Of a stretch of DNA of 64,000 bases, positions 11,390 to 22,757 are shown in pieces. The notes beneath the pieces are model-generated. The model had not been told where the DNA came from and did no database searches. It saw only the letters and a program-made list of their open reading frames with translations. Location of the stretch: the NCBI RefSeq assembly GCF_016808335.1, contig NC_053149.1, positions 34,500,087 through 34,564,086 on the forward strand, in the 5' to 3' direction. The stretch is from Panicum virgatum (lineage: Eukaryota; Streptophyta; Magnoliopsida; Poales; Poaceae). Position 1 is the first letter of the stretch, and every line of letters begins with the position of its first letter. A program made the position numbers and the translations under genes.

Positions 11390-12470
11390 CTACGGATAGA
11401 AGCGGCACAGGTGCTCGATATTCCATGGGTTGCCCACGTCTGTACTGTCTGGCCTCTGTAGGTGGTAGGTTCCGGGAACCACTATCCCACTGACTACAAA
11501 GGGGCCTTCCCATGGGGAAGATAGCTTGTGAGCGCCGGTGGTCGACTGGATTCGTCGCAGAACCAGGTCGCCGACGTTGAAGTCGCACTCGTGGATGCAT
11601 CATGATAGCACCGGAGCTGCTGCTCATATCTCATATGCTGAGTGGAGGCCGTCAGGCGGTGCTCCTGTGCCGAGTCGTAGTTCTGGATGCGCGGAGCACC
11701 GAAAGCTATGTCCGATGGCAAGACTGCTTCAGAACTGTACACCATGAAGAATGGCGAATAACTGGTGGCCCGACTTCTCTGTGTGCGGAGTCCCTAAACT
11801 ACTCTAGGTAGTTCATGGAGCCCCTGGAGGATCAAGCCGTTGGCCCTTTCAACTTGTCCATTGCACATGGGGTGCGCCACAGAGGCATAGTAGATGTCGA
11901 TGCAGCTTTCTTGGCAGTAATCCCAGAACTCAGAGCCCGTGAATGAAGTACCCAGGTCTGTGATGATCCGGTTAGGCACCCCGAATCGTTGTGATATTTC
12001 CTCGATGAACTCGGCTGCCTTGGCTGTTGTAGTGGCTGTCACTGGCTTGACTTCGATCCATTTTGTGAACTTGTCAATCGCCACGAATATATGGTTGTAT
12101 CCACTTACGGCCGTCTTTAGGGGTCCCACCGAGTCGAGTCCCCAACAGGCGAATGGCCAGGAAGGCGGAATAGTCCGCAGGTCCTGAGTCGGGACATGAT
12201 GCTGCTTGGAGAAGAACTGGCACCCGGGACATCGCCTGACAATGTTTTGGGCATCGTCCAGGGCTGAGAGCTAGTAGAAGCCTGATCGAAAGGCTTTCCC
12301 CACGAGGGTAGAGGCGCCCGTGTGGTTACCACAGATACCCGAATGGATATCGCTAAGGAGTCGGACTCCTTCGTCCTGTGTAATGCATTTGCACAGGGTT
12401 CCTGAGGAAGCCGAGTGCCTGAACAACTCGGTTCCTATGCCGACATAGTTTCTTCACCGGTGAGCAAGCT
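11390..12470 (-). pseudogene. Element A integrase
   Basis: Integrase inserts the reverse-transcribed copy into host DNA. The catalytic core keeps the three acidic positions: VAIDKFTKWIE, IITDLGTSFTG and NGQVERANGL. A zinc-binding HHCC region lies upstream near 12230-12400. The polyprotein ends GNPWNIEHLCRFYP with a stop at 11390-11392. Compared with B's 45741-46868, A lacks part of the segment after LILQGL: the frame jumps to HELPRVV, and the reading frame changes several times after that. The gene is therefore broken although the catalytic residues remain. Confidence 0.82.
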
Positions 12471-12599
12471 TCTCATGCTCCTTTCCATTTGGACATCTTT
12501 TGTTGTTCTTAATGAAGTTAATGATTGGGGAGCGCCAGTCGGTGTCGAGGGTTAGGACCTGCTGCCCTATGGCCGGGACCAAGTTGGGCTTTGTAGGAG

Positions 12600-13050
12600 G
12601 CTCCTCTTCCATCTTGACCGTAGGGCTATTGAGTGCTTGAACGAACACGCCGGGTGGTACAATGGACCGCTTGGATCCGAGCTTGGATAGAACATCAGCT
12701 GCCAAGTTGTCGTCCCTGGGGACGTGGTGGAACTCCATACCATAAAACTTGGCTTCAATCTTCCTGATCTCCCTGTAGTAGGCATCCATCTTCTCCTTGG
12801 TGCACTCCCAGTCCTTGTTGTATAACGACTTTGGAGTCGCCATAAGCCAACAGACGCTTGATGCCGAGCGTGACAGTGATCCGGAGACCGTGGATGAGAG
12901 CTTCGTACGCAGCAGCATTGTTGGTAGCCTTGAAAAGTAACTGGAGGACGTATTTGAGTTGTTCACCTTTCGGGGAGATGAAGAGGACTCCAGCGCCGGC
13001 TCCATCGCGGTTGAGGGCGCCGTCAAAGTACATGATCCAGTGCTCGGATC
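12600..13050 (-). pseudogene. Element A second (Tat-type) RNase H-like domain
   Basis: The domain begins [20 protein letters not shown], then GEQLKYVLQ and YEALIHGL, and continues into a stretch close to B's 45370-45600. A duplicated RNase H-like domain between the classic RNase H and integrase marks the Tat lineage. A frameshift lies at about 12815, where the sequence corresponding to B's QQVNKDLECTKEK changes frame. The tether to integrase (12454-12600) stays open in another frame. Confidence 0.78.
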
Positions 13051-14480
13051 TGGTGTCGGGTGGAGGATATTGGATCTCGGTCCACTCATCAACGAAGTCA
13101 GCCAATGCTTGAGACTTGATGGTGGATCGCAACGTAAACTCAATCACGAATGCGCCGAGTTCTACAAACCATTTGACGACTCGGCCGTTGGCGTCCTTGT
13201 TGTGCAGGATGTCGCCGAGTGGATAGGATGAGGCCACCTTGATCTTGTGGGCCTGGAAGTAGTGCCGGAGATTTCTTGACGTGATGAGGATGGCGTACAA
13301 CAGCTTCTGCACTTGAGGGTAGCGTGCCTTGGACTCGCCGAGTACTTCACTGATGAAGTATACTGGTCACTGCACCTTGTAGATGTGACCCGGCTCCTCG
13401 CGCTCGATGACCCGGACGGTACTCACCACATTGGTAGTGGCGGCAATGTACAGGAGGAGGACTTCCCCGTCTTCTGGTGCTGTCAGGATGGGTGGCGAGG
13501 TGAGGAAATCCTTGAGCTCCTGGAATGCTTTGGAAGCATCGTCGTTCCACTCGAACTTGTCGGACTTCCAAAGAAGTTTGAAGAAGGGTAGGCCTCTATC
13601 GCCAAGTCGGCTTATGAACCTACTCAAGGCAGCCATGCACCCTGTGAGCTTCATCAGGTCCTTTTTGCTCCTGGGAGGCTTCACGAACCTGATGGCATTG
13701 ACCTTGGTGGGGTTAGCTTCGATGTCCCGGCTACTGACTATGAAGCCGAGTAGTTTTCTGGACAGGACACCAAACACACATTTGGTCGGGTTGAGTTTCC
13801 ATTTGAATTTCCTGAGATTTTCAAATGTCTCGGAGAGGTCCGTAATGAACTGATCATTATGTTTTGTCTTGACGACGATGTCATCGACATAGGCCTCGGT
13901 GTTGCGCCCGATCTGCCCTTGGAGGCATCTCTAAATGGCCTTCTGGTAGGTGGCGCCGGCATTCTTGAGGCCGAACGTCATGGTGTTGTAGCAATAGGCC
14001 CCAAAGGGGGTGATGAAGGATGTCTTCTCTTTATCCGACTCCTTGAGGGCTATCTGGTGGTACCCTGAGTAACAGTCAAGAAAAGAAAGGAGAACGCACC
14101 CGGCCGTTGAGTCGACGACCTGATCGATGCGTGGTAGAGGAAAGGGATCCTTAGGGCAGTGTTTGTTCAGGTCGGTATAGTCAACACACATTCTCCATTC
14201 ACCATTTTTCTTTTTTACAAGGACTGGGTTTGCCAGCCAATCTGGGTGTACGACTTCTCTGTTGAAACCGGCAGTGAGGAGCCGGGTTACTTCTACTCTA
14301 ATAGCCTCCTTTCGATCCTGTGCGAAGCGGCGGAGCTGTTGCTTGATGGGTTTCACCTTCTTGTCTAGATCTAAGGAGTGCTCAGCCTCCTCCCTTGGGA
14401 GTCCGGGCATGTCAGATGGATTTCATGCGAAGATGTCCCAATTCTCTAGGAGGAAGGAGGTGAGTGCGCCTTCCTACGCC
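13051..14480 (-). pseudogene. Element A reverse transcriptase and RNase H
   Basis: RT motifs are present in order: [42 protein letters not shown] and the active-site box AYVDD. RNase H follows ([28 protein letters not shown]). Two stops interrupt the frame: TAG near 13931, where B has CAG, and TGA near 13366, where B has CGA. Both changes are C to T. Apart from these the frame is long and well kept, so the copy is not ancient. Confidence 0.85.
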
Positions 14481-15075
14481 GAGTCGAGGTTGGCCCCGAT
14501 CACGGCGGTCTTGTGCGGTTCATCGTCCCGGAGGACAATGGTCTTAGTCGCCACGGCCGGCGCGAGTTGCGACTCGAAAGTCGACTCCTTGGCGGGGATC
14601 TGCTGCTGATCCACCGTGAGGTTCTTTGCTGCCTAAGCAACAAGAACCGAGTTCCTGGATCGTTCCAGGGTGTCGGAGAGCTCAATGTTCTTGGTCTCAC
14701 ATGCGTAGGAGGTCTACAGATCTTCGTAGACCGAGAGGACCCCCTTTGGAGCTAGCATCATCACGAGAAGATACGTATGGTTGGGGATCGCCATGAACTT
14801 GGTGAGGGAGGGTCTTCCTAGGATGGCATGGTAGGAGGTCTCGAACTCGGCGACCTCAAAGTTGACGTACTCGGTGCGGTAGTTGTCGCGAGTGCCGAAT
14901 GTGACCGACAGAGTGGCCCAGCCGAGCAGAGTCGACCCGGCTCCGGGGATGATGCCATAGAAGGCCTAATCGGATGGGACCAGGGAGGTCATGTCGTATC
15001 CCATGCTCTCCAACATGTTGGCAAAGATGATGTCGAGGGCACTTCCACCATCGAAGATACTTTGGCCAGGCAGAC
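14481..15075 (-). pseudogene. Element A protease and linker to RT
   Basis: The retropepsin active site reads D-G-G-S-A-L-D-I-I-F at about 15030-15055. D-G-G is common in plant Tat proteases and B has D-S-G. A frameshift lies directly before it. The following YHAILGRP-type segment, which B encodes right of the solo LTR, is found near 14760-14900. The protease would cut the polyprotein into its working parts. Confidence 0.65.
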
Positions 15076-15976
15076 CTGGCTCACAACCGGGCTAACCACG
15101 AGGGGGTAAACACCCAGCCTGGGCAGGTGAACCCAGTGGTCACGGTGGTCGAAGGTGATCGGCATCTCCGACCACCGGAGGGGTTCAACCGAGTGTTTGA
15201 ACACCAGGTTGACTTCGCGATCATCCAGCTTGAGCTTGCACCGGCATGATGGCTTGCTGGGGCCGCCATATATGAAGTTGATGGCCCTGTCTTCTTCCTG
15301 GAAGTTCCCTAGGGAATCTTCCCTCTGCTCGTTGTCGTCTCGCCTAGGCGAGTTGCGCCTCCGTGGGCGCGCCCAGGTGGTTCTGGAACCACCAGGCCTG
15401 TTGCGGTCGTCGCGGCGGGGTCGCTTGGGGTCGTTGTCCTTGATGACGCTGTTGGAGAGTGCTCGGTACTCCCGGTCGGTGTGGTTTGCATCCTTGTGCC
15501 AAGGACACTTGCCATCCAGGAGACGATCCAGGTCCGCTTGGTTGTGGGTGGAGCGGAACTGGGACCTTTCGGCGACGGCGACGGTGTTCTCGGGGCCACG
15601 CTTGCGGTCCCGGTTCTTGGACGACTCTGCGCGGTCGTGCTTCTTCCCGTGATGAGGTGGGCGATCATCACGTCCGCATTCCAAGCGATTGTCCCGCTGG
15701 AGGGGACGCTCGAAGGAGTCGTTCTTGATCTTGTGCCGGTGGTGAGCTCGCTCGGCATCTTCCATGTCGGCGTGCTTCTTGACAACCAACATCATTTCGC
15801 CCATAGTCTTGGGGTTACTCTCGAACATCTTCCTCCATAGTTCGATATTATGGAGGCCTTCATTGAAGTGGTAGATAATGTCCCTATCATCAGCTTCCGT
15901 AATGGTATTACGGTTAGCAAAGTACCTCTTGATGTAGTCGCGGAGGGACTCGTCCGGTTGCTGTTTGATGCTGGCC

Positions 15977-15984
15977 AGATCCCA
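15977..15984. repeat. 8-bp target duplication of the hAT element, left copy
   Basis: agatccca, identical to 16881-16888. Confidence 0.9.
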
Positions 15985-16880
15985 TTAGGGATGGCAATGG
16001 GCGCATTACCCGTGGGTACACGATATTCAAACCCGCACCTGTCAGACCATTCTTGAACCCGTGCCCGCGCCTGCGACCCGCCATGGGTAATAAACTGTAC
16101 CCGCGCCCGCGACCCGCGGGTGTGGTGTACCCGCGGGCACGCCCGCACGCCCACCAAAATCAACTGGTAGCGCAGATCTGGTGAGCGGCGGCCGGCGAGG
16201 CAGTCGACCACCCGGCTGGGGCTTGATTGGTCGGGGCAACAGGCGAGGGCGCAAGGCCTCACCGCCTCGACCCGTCAACCGCTCCAGCGCCTCGGCATCG
16301 AGGTTGGGGGGCGCCGCGTGGCGGACGGCAGCGGGCAGGTGGCCGCAATAGAGGACGCCGATGCGGGCTCCTGGCAGCGGCGGGTAGTGAGCACGCGGCT
16401 GCAGTAGGGGCGTGGCCGCGCGAGCTCCGAGCAGCCGGCGAGCAGGCGACGGGCGGTGAGCAGCGGCTGCATTGGTGCGGGCTCCAAGAGCCAAGGAGAT
16501 GGCGTGCAGCTGGGAGGGATGGTGCGGGCTCCAAGAACTAGGAGATGGCGTGCACCTAGAGAGGTGGGTGGGGTGGTCAGGTGGCGGCGGGGCACCAGGG
16601 GTGGGATGGGATTGTGGGAAGGAAAAAAATTGAGAGGAAACCCTAGAATTCCAAATAATTCTATTATATATTTGTATGGGAGGTTCAAATGTTAGAAGTT
16701 TTGCGGGTACGTGGGCAGAGCCGGTACGGGTAGAGTTTTTTCAAACCCATCAAATTTTACCCGTCGGGTACAAATGAAAACCCGTATCCGCACCCGTGGG
16801 TACAAATTAGAACCTGTATCCTCACCCTATTGGGTTTTTACCCGCGGGCACGCGGGTAATTTGTACCCGTTGCCATCCAT
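15985..16880. mobile_element. Non-autonomous hAT element (896 bp)
   Basis: The eight bases agatccca occur on both sides (15977-15984 and 16881-16888), and B has the same gag sequence with a single copy (agatgggatctgg on its plus strand). Ends are TTAGGGATGGCAATGGG and, reversed, ATGGATGGCAACGGG. Subterminal zones repeat words like cccgcgggta and acccgtgggta. An 8-bp duplication with such ends is diagnostic of hAT. The interior is GC-rich with many open frames on both strands but no transposase motif. Confidence 0.9.
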
Positions 16881-16888
16881 AGATCCCA
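16881..16888. repeat. 8-bp target duplication of the hAT element, right copy
   Basis: agatccca, identical to 15977-15984. Confidence 0.9.
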
Positions 16889-18665
16889 TCTGGTTTTGGG
16901 ACCCGGACAGGATGCCTGGTAGTACTGGACAAAGGCATTTCAAAGATCCTCCCAGTTGTTGATGGAGCCGGCAGGGAGCGCTTCGAGCCAGTTGAGGGCG
17001 TGGCGACCCATCATGACCGGGAAGTAGGCAGACATGATGTCGTAGTCGCCGCGCGCAGCTCGGATAGCGATGGAGTAGGTGCGCAGCACGTCTTGGGGTC
17101 CGACTCGCTGTCGTACTTCTTGATCTCGGTTGGCTTGAAGGTGGCGGGCCATTGGATGGCTCGGAGCCGGCTGGAGAAGGCGGAGAAGCCCTCGAGGTCG
17201 TTGCTAGGCTCGTGCTCGCGGTGGGGTCGTCGTGGATGGTTGTCACCCCGGCGGCCGTGGTTCTGGTGGTCGGCGTCGGAGGCGCCGTGTTCCAGTTCGT
17301 ACTGGCGACGTCGCTCGTGCTCGGCGGCGTCACGTTGGCGGTGAAGGTTGTTGATGCGCTGACAAAGGTCTTGCTGGTTGAGCTGGAGGTGAAGGTCGGT
17401 TTGGTTGACCTCTCCTTCGTCGCCGTGGGGTCGTGTCGGATGGAGGCTCGACTGGGCGCGGTAGGCCGAGTTGTCGTCGGACAGCTGCTGGGCTTGCATG
17501 GCGGCCTCGTGCAGACGAGCGCGAGCCGTGACGATCTCGGGGGTCTCCTGAAGACCCTCGAGCACCTGGAACACCGCGGTGAGGTTGGCCGACGGCGTGG
17601 TGAAGACATCTTGGCCATTGTAGTCGAGGATGAAGTCGCCATCGAGGTTGCGGGGCCGGATCGGTGAGCGGCGGTTCCTCGGGTTGCGACGGTCGGCGTT
17701 CTCCAGGTCGCGGTTGGCCTGATCAATGGCCTCGTCGTTGCACCTCATGTCGGCGCGAACCTCATTTCGGCGGAGTCATTGCGCCTCCTCCTCGTCGGTC
17801 TCGTTCTTACGAGTGTCAGAGTCGTCGGAGACGATGAAGATCTGGCGATGCTCTATTGCCGAAGAGCGGTTGGGTGGTAGGGTGAATGAGGCGTGTTGGA
17901 AGCCAAGTTCATCTCCCGAAGCCGGGTCAGATCGGATCTGACCTAAGGTAGCCGGGTCGGACGGTCGCACTCGGATCTGATCCGAGTACGTCGTAGCGGC
18001 GTTGTGAAGTCCGAAAGGGACCTAATCCGGGTCATTGCGGTGTTGAAGCGCATCCTCGCCAAGCCTGACGCACTCGGCGATGGATTTGCCGACTCGATCT
18101 ATCTGGGAGATAAGATCGTCAGCAGATCTGGTAGGACGACGGGTCGTCCTGGAAGGAGTAAGCATCGTGTAGTCCGCCTCGGGTTCGGGAACTCGAGGCG
18201 TGGCATATCTCGGAGTGGCCATATCGGATCTGGTCCTGGTAGAAGCGCTGCCGAGTTCACGGAGAACACGGTCAGGGTCGTCTCGATGGTGAAGCGCGAG
18301 TTCGCCGAGTTGAATGCACTCAGCGATGGATCTATTGACGCGATCTATCTGGAAGATCAGATCTTAAGCAGATTCGGCAGGGCGACAGGTCACCCTGGCT
18401 GTCGTGGTCGCCACGTCAAAGTTCTCGGATTCGGAAATCCGAGAGGTGGCAGATGCCTGGGGGGTTAGATCGGATCTAACCCCAGCGAAGACACCGCCTC
18501 CGGTGGTGGGAGAGCCGGAAGCGGGGTTCCTGGGAATCGTGACCTCCGGAAAGCCCCCGAAGATGAAGGAAAAGCCGAATGTCGCCTCCATCTGAGCGGT
18601 GATGCTGGCGGAGAAGATGACGCCGGTGTTGGCTGCCATTGAACTCGACGTATGAGCCCTGAGTC

Positions 18666-18684
18666 CCCTACCTGGTGCGCCAAC
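18666..18684 (-). promoter_or_regulatory. Primer binding site of element A
   Basis: On the minus strand the bases directly after the LTR read GTTGGCGCACCAGGTAGGGG. B has the same with CGCGCC in place of CGCACC. This is where a host tRNA 3' end would prime minus-strand synthesis. I have not assigned the tRNA. Confidence 0.7.
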
Positions 18685-19162
18685 TGTCGGATTGCTATTC
18701 CGGCCAGTCCACCAGGGGTGTACCCGGCGGTAGAGTTTCAGGATGGGGATCTCAGGACTAAGAGCTCGAAGGTAACATGAAGACGCAGAGACATAGATAG
18801 GTTCGGGCCGCGATGTGCGTAATACCCTACGTCCTGTGTTCGGGGTTGTATTAGGGTTTGTGGAATGCTACGAAAAGAGAGTCTCTGTCTATGGGTCGGC
18901 CTACGTCTCCTTTATATAGACTATGAGCCGTAGGGGTACAAGGAATGATATACTCGGGTTGTTTTACAAGGAAGGAGGTCGGCTAAGATCCCTAGATATC
19001 CGGGTTTCTAGCTGGATCCTCTCATCCTAATCCGCTGGGGATCCCATCTGCGTACAGCCGAGTCCTGCACGCCGAGTAGTAGTAGCTGAGTCACCGAGCA
19101 GGGTAGTCTCCCGGATTCGGGGACCCCACTCGACAGGGAGGTACATAGATCTACCTACGTCA
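18685..19162 (-). repeat. 5' LTR of element A (478 bp)
   Basis: In reverse complement it starts TGACGTAGGTAGATC and ends AATCCGACA. It aligns throughout with B's LTRs of 479 and 477 bp. A TATA-like tttatata lies at 18911-18918, the counterpart of B's tatataaa. Downstream comes the primer site. Confidence 0.88.
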
Positions 19163-19493
19163 TCATCTATCACTGAAAACACAATACTGTTTAATTCTAT
19201 AATACTCACTCCACAGGGAATAGAACCTAGAACCGAAGATGCTACCGACACTTATGTAACTAAATTGTAGACTGTTTCATTTTATTTTTTTATATAGGGC
19301 CGTGCCGGCTTAAACTAGGGCGTGTGCGAAACTCTAAAGTGAGGCCTACTAAAATAAAACATTAAACAAACGGATACATGATATACAATATTACATAACA
19401 ACATAATATATATAAAAATTATACCTATTTAATCTTTGTTTCATAATTTTTACTTTAACATCTTTATTCTTATAGTGTCGATAATCAATCTTC
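19163..19493. other. AT-rich spacer
   Basis: No gene seen. This is the host or older repeat sequence into which element A inserted. Confidence 0.4.
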
Positions 19494-19496
19494 TTA

Positions 19497-20575
19497 GAGC
19501 ATCTCCAACAGCTTATGTATTATGTTCGCTAAATTTGCAAATTGTAACCGTTTGTAAAAATAAAAAAATCATCTAATTCTATAGGGTAATCCAAGAGACT
19601 AGCTAAAATTTTATGGTTATATTCAAACCCGGCTCCACATCACCGCTGTTCGGATCCTCTGTACACCGTCGCTCGCTGCCTTGACGTGGATGATTCCCTC
19701 ATGTACGCGAAGCCACCATCGCTTGATGCCGCCGTGTGGACACGCCGTGACGACGCCTGGACGGATGCTCAGCATACGCCGCCTGGACGTGCCGCGACGA
19801 CGCCTAGACGTGGACGCTCAGCGACGCCGCCTGGATGTGGGCTGGAGACCGCGGCGGAGCGGGCGCAAGGCTGCACGGCCTGGGGCAGCGGCCGCGCAGT
19901 ATGCCACGGCGGAGTGTGCACGGGTGCTGGGGGCGGCGGCCGCGCAGGCAGCCAAAGGCGGAGCGGGCGCGCCGCGCTCGGACTGGGGTATGGCCGCGCG
20001 GGCAGCCGACGGCGAAGCGTGCGGCGGATTGGGGACGATGGCCGTGCCACCAGCCAGAAGCGAAGCGTGCGTGCGAATTGGGGATGGCAGCCATGCAGGC
20101 AGCCTGCGGTGGAGCGTGCGCGCGGCCTGGGGAGCGTCGGCGGAGCGTCTACGCGGGCAGCCAGCACCGGAGCAGACTGGAACGAGGCGGTGGCGATTTG
20201 GCCTAGGACGATGCAGGGGCGCAAGGCCGTCGGAGCAGGGGCGCGGGGTCGGCGGCGGCGGGAGTAGGCGGAGTGGCGAGGTCGCTGCCGGGGGTGCGGG
20301 GCCGGCGCCAGCGAGGGCACGAGGCCGGCAGAGGCACGGGCTTCCTGTTGCCGGCAGCGAGCACATGGGGACAGAGGACAGCGGGAGGGAGCGAGCGCGG
20401 GGGCGGGGTCAGGATAGCGGGCGGATGGGCGAGGCAAATTTGCCCAACGTGGATGATGGTATACATAATGGAATACATTAGTAAGGATGATATCTATATT
20501 GTTTGATCCAATTTTCGATGAATTTCGATTTTTTTAGCTATTCAAGACAGGATACAAGAGCTCTTAGAGATGCTC
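19497..20575. mobile_element. PIF/Harbinger-like non-autonomous element (1079 bp)
   Basis: Ends are inverted: GAGCATCTCCAACAGCT at the left and, reversed, GAGCATCTCTAAGAGCT at the right, differing at two positions. TTA stands on both sides (19494-19496 and 20576-20578). A three-base TTA duplication is the mark of PIF/Harbinger and Tourist-like elements. AT-rich margins enclose a GC-rich core (see 19700-20440). No transposase motif is seen, so it would need a helper. Confidence 0.75.
19700..20440. repeat. GC-rich imperfect tandem repeats inside the PIF-like element
   Basis: Units of roughly 60 bp repeat words such as ggcagcc, gcgaagcgtgcg or ggagcgtgcg, and gaattggggatgg. Several frames stay open for hundreds of bases on both strands, as expected of high-GC repeats with few stops. 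The peptides are Arg, Ala and Gly-rich low complexity, so I do not call a gene. Confidence 0.55.
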
Positions 20576-20578
20576 TTA

Positions 20579-21484
20579 ATGAACAAATTTCAAACTAAAC
20601 TACCAAAGATTCAAAAAAAAACATAAATACACATAACTGAAACGTAATTAAAGTAGCGAAGTCTGGAAATCTGTGGATGTGTTTGGAAGATTGGCTAATT
20701 GCTTTGCTTGTAGTTGCAGCCGTGCACTCCAAGGTCAGGGTCCTCCTCGAGTCCTTGTCCTGCGATCATGGACCCCAGTACGGAGTCACTGAGTACTTGA
20801 ACCCTGAACGCTAAGGGAACAAACCGAACAGATCAACAAACAACAGATCGTCCTATCCTCTACGGCTCCGGCTGCGGTAGTGGCAGTGCGGCCACCGGCC
20901 AGCGGCCTTCTCGTCTCGCATGCGGCATGTATCGTACTCGCATCGAAAAGAGCAAGCCAGTCGCACTCGCAGGACCACCGCCCGCGACTCCGCGAGGCGC
21001 GAGCCCCAGGCTGCGTTTGGACCGGCCAGTTACGGAAGTGCGTTCATTTGCTAGCCAGCGATTCTTGAGCCTGATCCCATATGGACTGCCGAGAAAAATT
21101 AGGGGCTCTAGGAAAATGGAGGCCCTGTGCGATGGCACCGGCTGCACTCTCTTGCGCCCGGCACTGTGTTTATATCATTGAAGAGCATGAATCACAAATG
21201 CAAGAAGGGAAAATTCATGAAACAGCACTGATTTTCTCTGGTGTTCAGGAAACAGCACCCATTCTCGGTGCCTTTAGAGAATAGCATCATAAGCTCATGC
21301 ACAGTGCACAAAACAGCACTCCCTCTTATTTCCCATTTATTTCAATTGTTTCTATTCCTTTCCACCGAAAACAAAAGGACCGACTTGCCACCTCCTCTTT
21401 ATCGCTTCCTTCCCCAACCCGTGATCTCTTCTGGCTCCGACCTGGGCAAACCCTAGGCATGGCTGGCTGCTGCTGCTAGCCACT
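20579..21484. other. Stretch without a recognised gene
   Basis: Short open frames on both strands lack recognisable motifs. From about 21200 the phrase aaacagcac occurs several times. It may be the 5' terminal part of the Mutator-like element whose coding remains begin at 21706, but I see no clear terminal repeat. Confidence 0.3.
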
Positions 21485-21705
21485 TCAACCCCTAACAAAA
21501 TGAGATCGAGAGGGAGCGACGACATCCAGGGATCGATTAGCATGGCTGATGGTGTCAGGCTGGGCGCAAATAGCGATGGCGCCGGGCGGATGGGCGCAAA
21601 CCGCGATGGCAGCAGTGGGCAGAATGGTGCGGATGGCACAGGCGGAGATTGTGTATCCACGATTGCGGCCACGATTGTGTATCCAGCAGCAAATTAGTAA
21701 GCTCA

Positions 21706-22757
21706 ATGGCATCTCAAAAATGGATTGCTAAGAAGGCTGTTGCATGGTTAAGGAAGAATCCAAACCTTGGAGCCAAGGATTTGCAAAATAAACTCAGCGA
21801 AGTTTATGGTGTTGAGGTTAGTTATGGGACAGCATGGGCAGGTAGGCAAAAAGCTCTCGATAAGATTTACGGGAGTTGGGAGGACAGTTTCAGTCCTTAT
21901 TTAATTTTAGAGCTCAACTCCTTGCAAAGTCTCCTAGATCAATTATGGAGATCGACACCATCCATAATGAAGATGTTCATTTTGGTAAGTTGTTTGTTGC
22001 TTTGCAACCATGCCTAGATGGATTTAAAAATGTGTGCAGGCCTTACCTTGGTATTGATTCAACAGCCTTGACTGGGAGGTACAATGGGCAATTAGTAGCT
22101 GCATGTGCCTTGGATGGGCACAATTAGATGTACCCTGTAGCATGGGGGATTATTGGTTCAGAATGTAAAGATAACTGGACCTGGTTCATGAGTTATCTCA
22201 AGAAGGCAATACGACAGCCACCTGCACTAGCAATATCATCAGATGCATGCAAGGGTCTGGGTGGTGCAGTCAAGATGGTATTTCCTGGAATTGAGCATAG
22301 GGAGTGCATGAGGCATCTTTGGACAAATTTCAAGAAGAAATATGTGGCCAGCTGTTAGAGCATACATGCGTGAGAGATTTGATTTCCATTTTGGCCAAAT
22401 TATAGATGCATGTCCAGATGTGGTAGGTTACCTGAATAAGGATCACAACAACTTGTGGAGCAGGTCTATGTTCTCCACTGAGATTAAATGTGACTACATG
22501 AACAATAATCTCGCTGAGTGTTTTAATTCATGGATTAAGAACATCAAAGACTTGCCCGTTGTCAATTTAATCGATAGATTGAGGCAAATGACAATGGAGT
22601 TATGGGAAAAAAGGAGAAAGATTGCAGATAAGCTCTCTTGCAGTATTCTACCTGTCATTATAAGTGAACTCAAAGCTAAGACTAAAGGTTTAGGATATAT
22701 GTTAGTCTTTAAAAATTGTTTATTTGAGATCTCACTAATAGAGTTAAAAGGAGGGGG
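21706..22757 (+). pseudogene. Mutator-like (MULE) transposase remnant
   Basis: The start MASQKWIAKKAVAWLRKNP followed by KYGVEVSY-like sequence is the region before the catalytic domain in plant MULE transposases. The core follows: YLGIDSTALTGRYNG (first catalytic Asp), MYPVAWGIIGSECKDNWTWF, AISSDACKG (second Asp), then EHRECMRHLWTNFKKK and ECFNSWIKN. It is dead. A frameshift lies near 21885, a TAG at 22125-22127 replaces the expected Trp before MYP, and another frameshift lies near 22340. The SWIM zinc domain expected after the core is missing. Cut-and-paste mobility is therefore lost. Confidence 0.82.

Larger units (their letters stand above)
15076..18639 (-). pseudogene. Element A Gag, broken and interrupted by a hAT element
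   Basis: Gag forms the virus-like particle that packages element RNA. The ATG at 18637-18639 opens MAANTGVIFSASITAQME, matching B's start at 35638. Further down are a duplicated segment (LISQIDRVGKSIAEC near 18060-18160 is the second copy), an acidic spacer, and the capsid-like core ending in a very basic region (15309-15828). That region contains a zinc-knuckle-like C-P-W-H-x4-H. Stops and frameshifts are frequent. The hAT at 15985-16880 splits the core at a site that is intact in B. Confidence 0.75.
10924..19162 (-). mobile_element. Ty3/gypsy element A, Tat lineage, 5' LTR to end of pol
   Basis: Reading leftwards on the minus strand: 5' LTR, primer site, gag, protease, RT, RNase H, a second RNase H-like domain, integrase, then a short piece downstream of pol. 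The second RNase H-like domain and the domain order fit the Tat lineage. A matches element B closely over its whole length, so the two are one family. A's antisense gene, repeat tract and 3' LTR are expected left of the CACTA and element E, outside the window. The base pairs 19163-19167 (tcatc) would be one copy of its target duplication. Confidence 0.85.

Noticed and set aside
15155..15840. Plus-strand frames of 119-165 codons across the element A gag
   Set aside because: Shadows of the basic Gag region on the other strand. The same happens in B at 37468-38153.
16042..16541. Open frames of 90-150 codons inside the hAT element
   Set aside because: Open on both strands in GC-rich DNA, low complexity, no hAT transposase motif.
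19681..20481. 266-codon plus-strand frame rich in Arg, Ala and Gly
   Set aside because: Several frames on both strands are open over the same high-GC repeat array, with no protein motif. Low stop density explains the length.
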